A stretch of 64,000 nt of DNA, taken from assembly GCA_002633025.1 (NCBI GenBank), contig NMRB01000062.1, forward strand, positions 563,633 through 627,632, given 5' to 3'. Each line of letters begins with the position of its first letter. The stretch's first letter is position 1. Shown here piece after piece: positions 62,717 through 64,000 of the stretch. A program made the position numbers and the translations under genes. Under the pieces are notes generated by a model that worked only from the letters and a program-made list of their open reading frames with translations, was not told the origin of the DNA and ran no database searches. Source of the DNA: Notospermus geniculatus. Its lineage: Eukaryota > Nemertea > Pilidiophora > Heteronemertea > Lineidae.

Positions 62717-63215
62717 GAGTTGAAAAGCGGAACCAAAAACTTGGGTTGACGTCTATCGAAAAAAAACCTCGGGAGATCTCAAACAGCATTCCCTGTCAGT
62801 CACCTCCTGCGAGACTGATTGATGTTAACGAGGATACTCTGCTCAATTATGATTCAGTTGGCCTCAATTTGAATGAAATTTCAAGAAAAGGGCCTTAAAT
62901 ATGTGTCGAAAATGCTATATTTATAATGTAGGTATTGCGACATTTAGAAAGTGGTGCATGCTATTTACCTGCACTAGGAGTTTGGAATGAGTTTATGGCA
63001 TTCCCCAATCATTATGTTTTATCCCTTCTGCATACACATATTTTATTCATGATCTTGTAAAAAAAGCACTTTGTAATTCATGTAGTTTAGATATAGTCTT
63101 GTAAATTTGTATAAATTTTACATGTTATATTTAAGCTCGACCAATTTGTAAATTACAGAAAAATCTGAAAAATTCTTTAAAAAACTTGGTTCACGGTTGT
63201 TTTCATTTAATTATT

Positions 63216-63375
63216 AGTGAACCTCTTTTTCAAGGACACCTTTGGGACTGAACAGTATTGTCATTATTATTGCCTGAGGTGAAAACGAATAGAAGACGTG
63301 TTTGGGACTGAACTTATGTGTCCTCAATAGAGAGGTGTGGTCCTGATGGATGGGATTCTGCAAATGGGGCTCCAC
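63216..63375. mobile_element. MITE family 6 copy between TOPBP1 and the RING gene
   Basis: TAGTGAACCTCTTTTTCAAG at the left; AATAGAGAGGTGTGG and GGGGCTCCACTG at the right. The ends are diverged. It lies in the 3' intergenic space of two convergent genes. Confidence 0.7.
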
Positions 63376-63533
63376 TGTCTGCGTTTTGAAACGGGATGTA
63401 GAATGTCCCATTCCTTACTGAAACGGCAACATCTTCCACACGTTCCGATAACCTGGTCATTCGTGGACTCGTTTTAAAAGTGCAGGGGAAAAGAATGGCC
63501 AAGTAAAACAGAATTTACAGTATTGCACGATAG

Positions 63534-63539
63534 TTTATT
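63534..63539 (-). terminator. Polyadenylation signal for the RING gene
   Basis: TTTATT on the plus strand reads AATAAA on the minus strand, 177 bases beyond the stop of the RING protein. Distance and orientation fit its 3' end. Confidence 0.6.
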
Positions 63540-63715
63540 TGGCACATATCACTAATAACACATACAATTCTTTCTCGTACATGTAGCCTTAGGCTTTCTG
63601 TCTAGCCTAGATGTACTCGGTCATCCTGAGGAGATGCATGGACCCTCATGTTGGTAGAAATTACTGAGTACATGTATGACAGTATCACTATTTAGTTCAG
63701 AGGAGATTTAGAATG

Positions 63716-64000
63716 TTATGTGAATCCAAACATTTCATTCAACCTGTCGTTCCAGTGTTCTAATCTCTCCCACCAAGTCATATTAGAATAGTCAACTTCT
63801 TCCACTGTTGCTGCTGTATCATCCCCATCAAATCCATCCAAGTAAAAGAATGATTCTATATCCGCTCGACACATCGGACACTTGTCCACCTTTTTAAAAC
63901 AGCTCCCGCAGACACAAGCATGGCGGCAAGGAAGGAGAGCACGGGATGCCCTCGCATTTTGGCACACGACGCAATCCTTGTGTTGTTGGTCATCTGATGT
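63716..64000 (-). CDS. CGRRF1-like RING-finger E3 ubiquitin ligase, C-terminal exon (partial)
   Basis: The last 94 codons and stop of a minus-strand gene that runs off the window edge. A complete C3HC4-type RING is visible: KDCVVCQN, then LLPCRHACVCGSC and DKCPMCRA. RING domains recruit ubiquitin-loaded E2 enzymes through two zinc ions. KDCVVCQN and the PCRHxCxCxxC spacing are closest, from memory, to cell growth regulator with RING finger domain 1, an ER-associated E3; other single-RING proteins cannot be excluded. After the RING comes an acidic linker (YLDGFDGDDTAATVEEVDY) and the tail WWERLEHWNDRLNEMFGFT. The frame is open across the window boundary, with convergent transcription relative to TOPBP1. 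Confidence 0.78.
   Translation of the reverse strand, partial: TSDDQQHKDCVVCQNARASRALLPCRHACVCGSCFKKVDKCPMCRADIESFFYLDGFDGDDTAATVEEVDYSNMTWWERLEHWNDRLNEMFGFT

Noticed and set aside
1-64000. CRISPR arrays, bacterial operons or phage genes
   Set aside because: The window is clearly intron-rich animal DNA; the tandem arrays lack the direct-repeat/unique-spacer pattern.

Overview
This 64 kb window is animal nuclear DNA. It has many short exons with GT-AG splice sites, long introns, dense palindromic miniature transposons and a few N runs. The frequent short palindromes (CATGTACATG, AGGCCTA types), the MITE density and the gene content (LRRC74-, GGH-, WAP-, TOPBP1- and CGRRF1-like) suggest a highly heterozygous marine invertebrate deuterostome such as an echinoderm, hemichordate or cephalochordate. 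That placement is inference; no taxon-specific marker was seen.

Layout. 1-3.2 kb: a large coding exon of an unrecognised Ser/Arg/Met-rich protein (971-2482), whose 3' end is repeated after a single N (2614-3181), probably an assembly or haplotype join. 7.7-12.5 kb (+): an LRRC74-family leucine-rich-repeat gene, cut by a 555-base N gap. 15.0-17.3 kb (+): a 754-codon exon of an unrecognised basic protein with an N-terminal coiled coil, which may be a separate gene or a long tail of the LRRC74 gene. 18.7-21.5 kb (-): a four-exon secreted WAP-domain protein whose second WAP core is split by a ~91-residue Arg/Lys-rich insert. 24.8-26.6 kb (+): a divergently oriented three-exon gene for a 79-residue secreted, cysteine-containing cationic peptide with the same exon-1/exon-2 layout. 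27.6-35.1 kb and 38.1-44.2 kb (-): two complete nine-exon gamma-glutamyl hydrolase (GGH) genes in tandem, made by duplication of a unit that starts inside the WAP gene (about 20.68 kb) and ends at about 36.18 kb. A lone WAP exon 2 stranded at the junction (36.23-36.34 kb) marks the event. 49.1-62.7 kb (+): a complete 30-exon TOPBP1 gene with nine BRCT modules, an ATR-activating WDDPT motif and a basic C-terminus. 63.7-64.0 kb (-): the last exon of a CGRRF1-like RING E3 gene, convergent with TOPBP1.

The rest is mostly short non-autonomous transposons, including at least a dozen palindromic families, tRNA-derived SINEs and minisatellites that directly abut splice acceptors. Several elements occupy one GGH copy and are absent from the other, giving paired filled and empty sites. 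The most novel material is the pair of small secreted cysteine-rich cationic genes (18.7-26.6 kb) and the hydrophobic C-terminal tails of the duplicated GGH enzymes.
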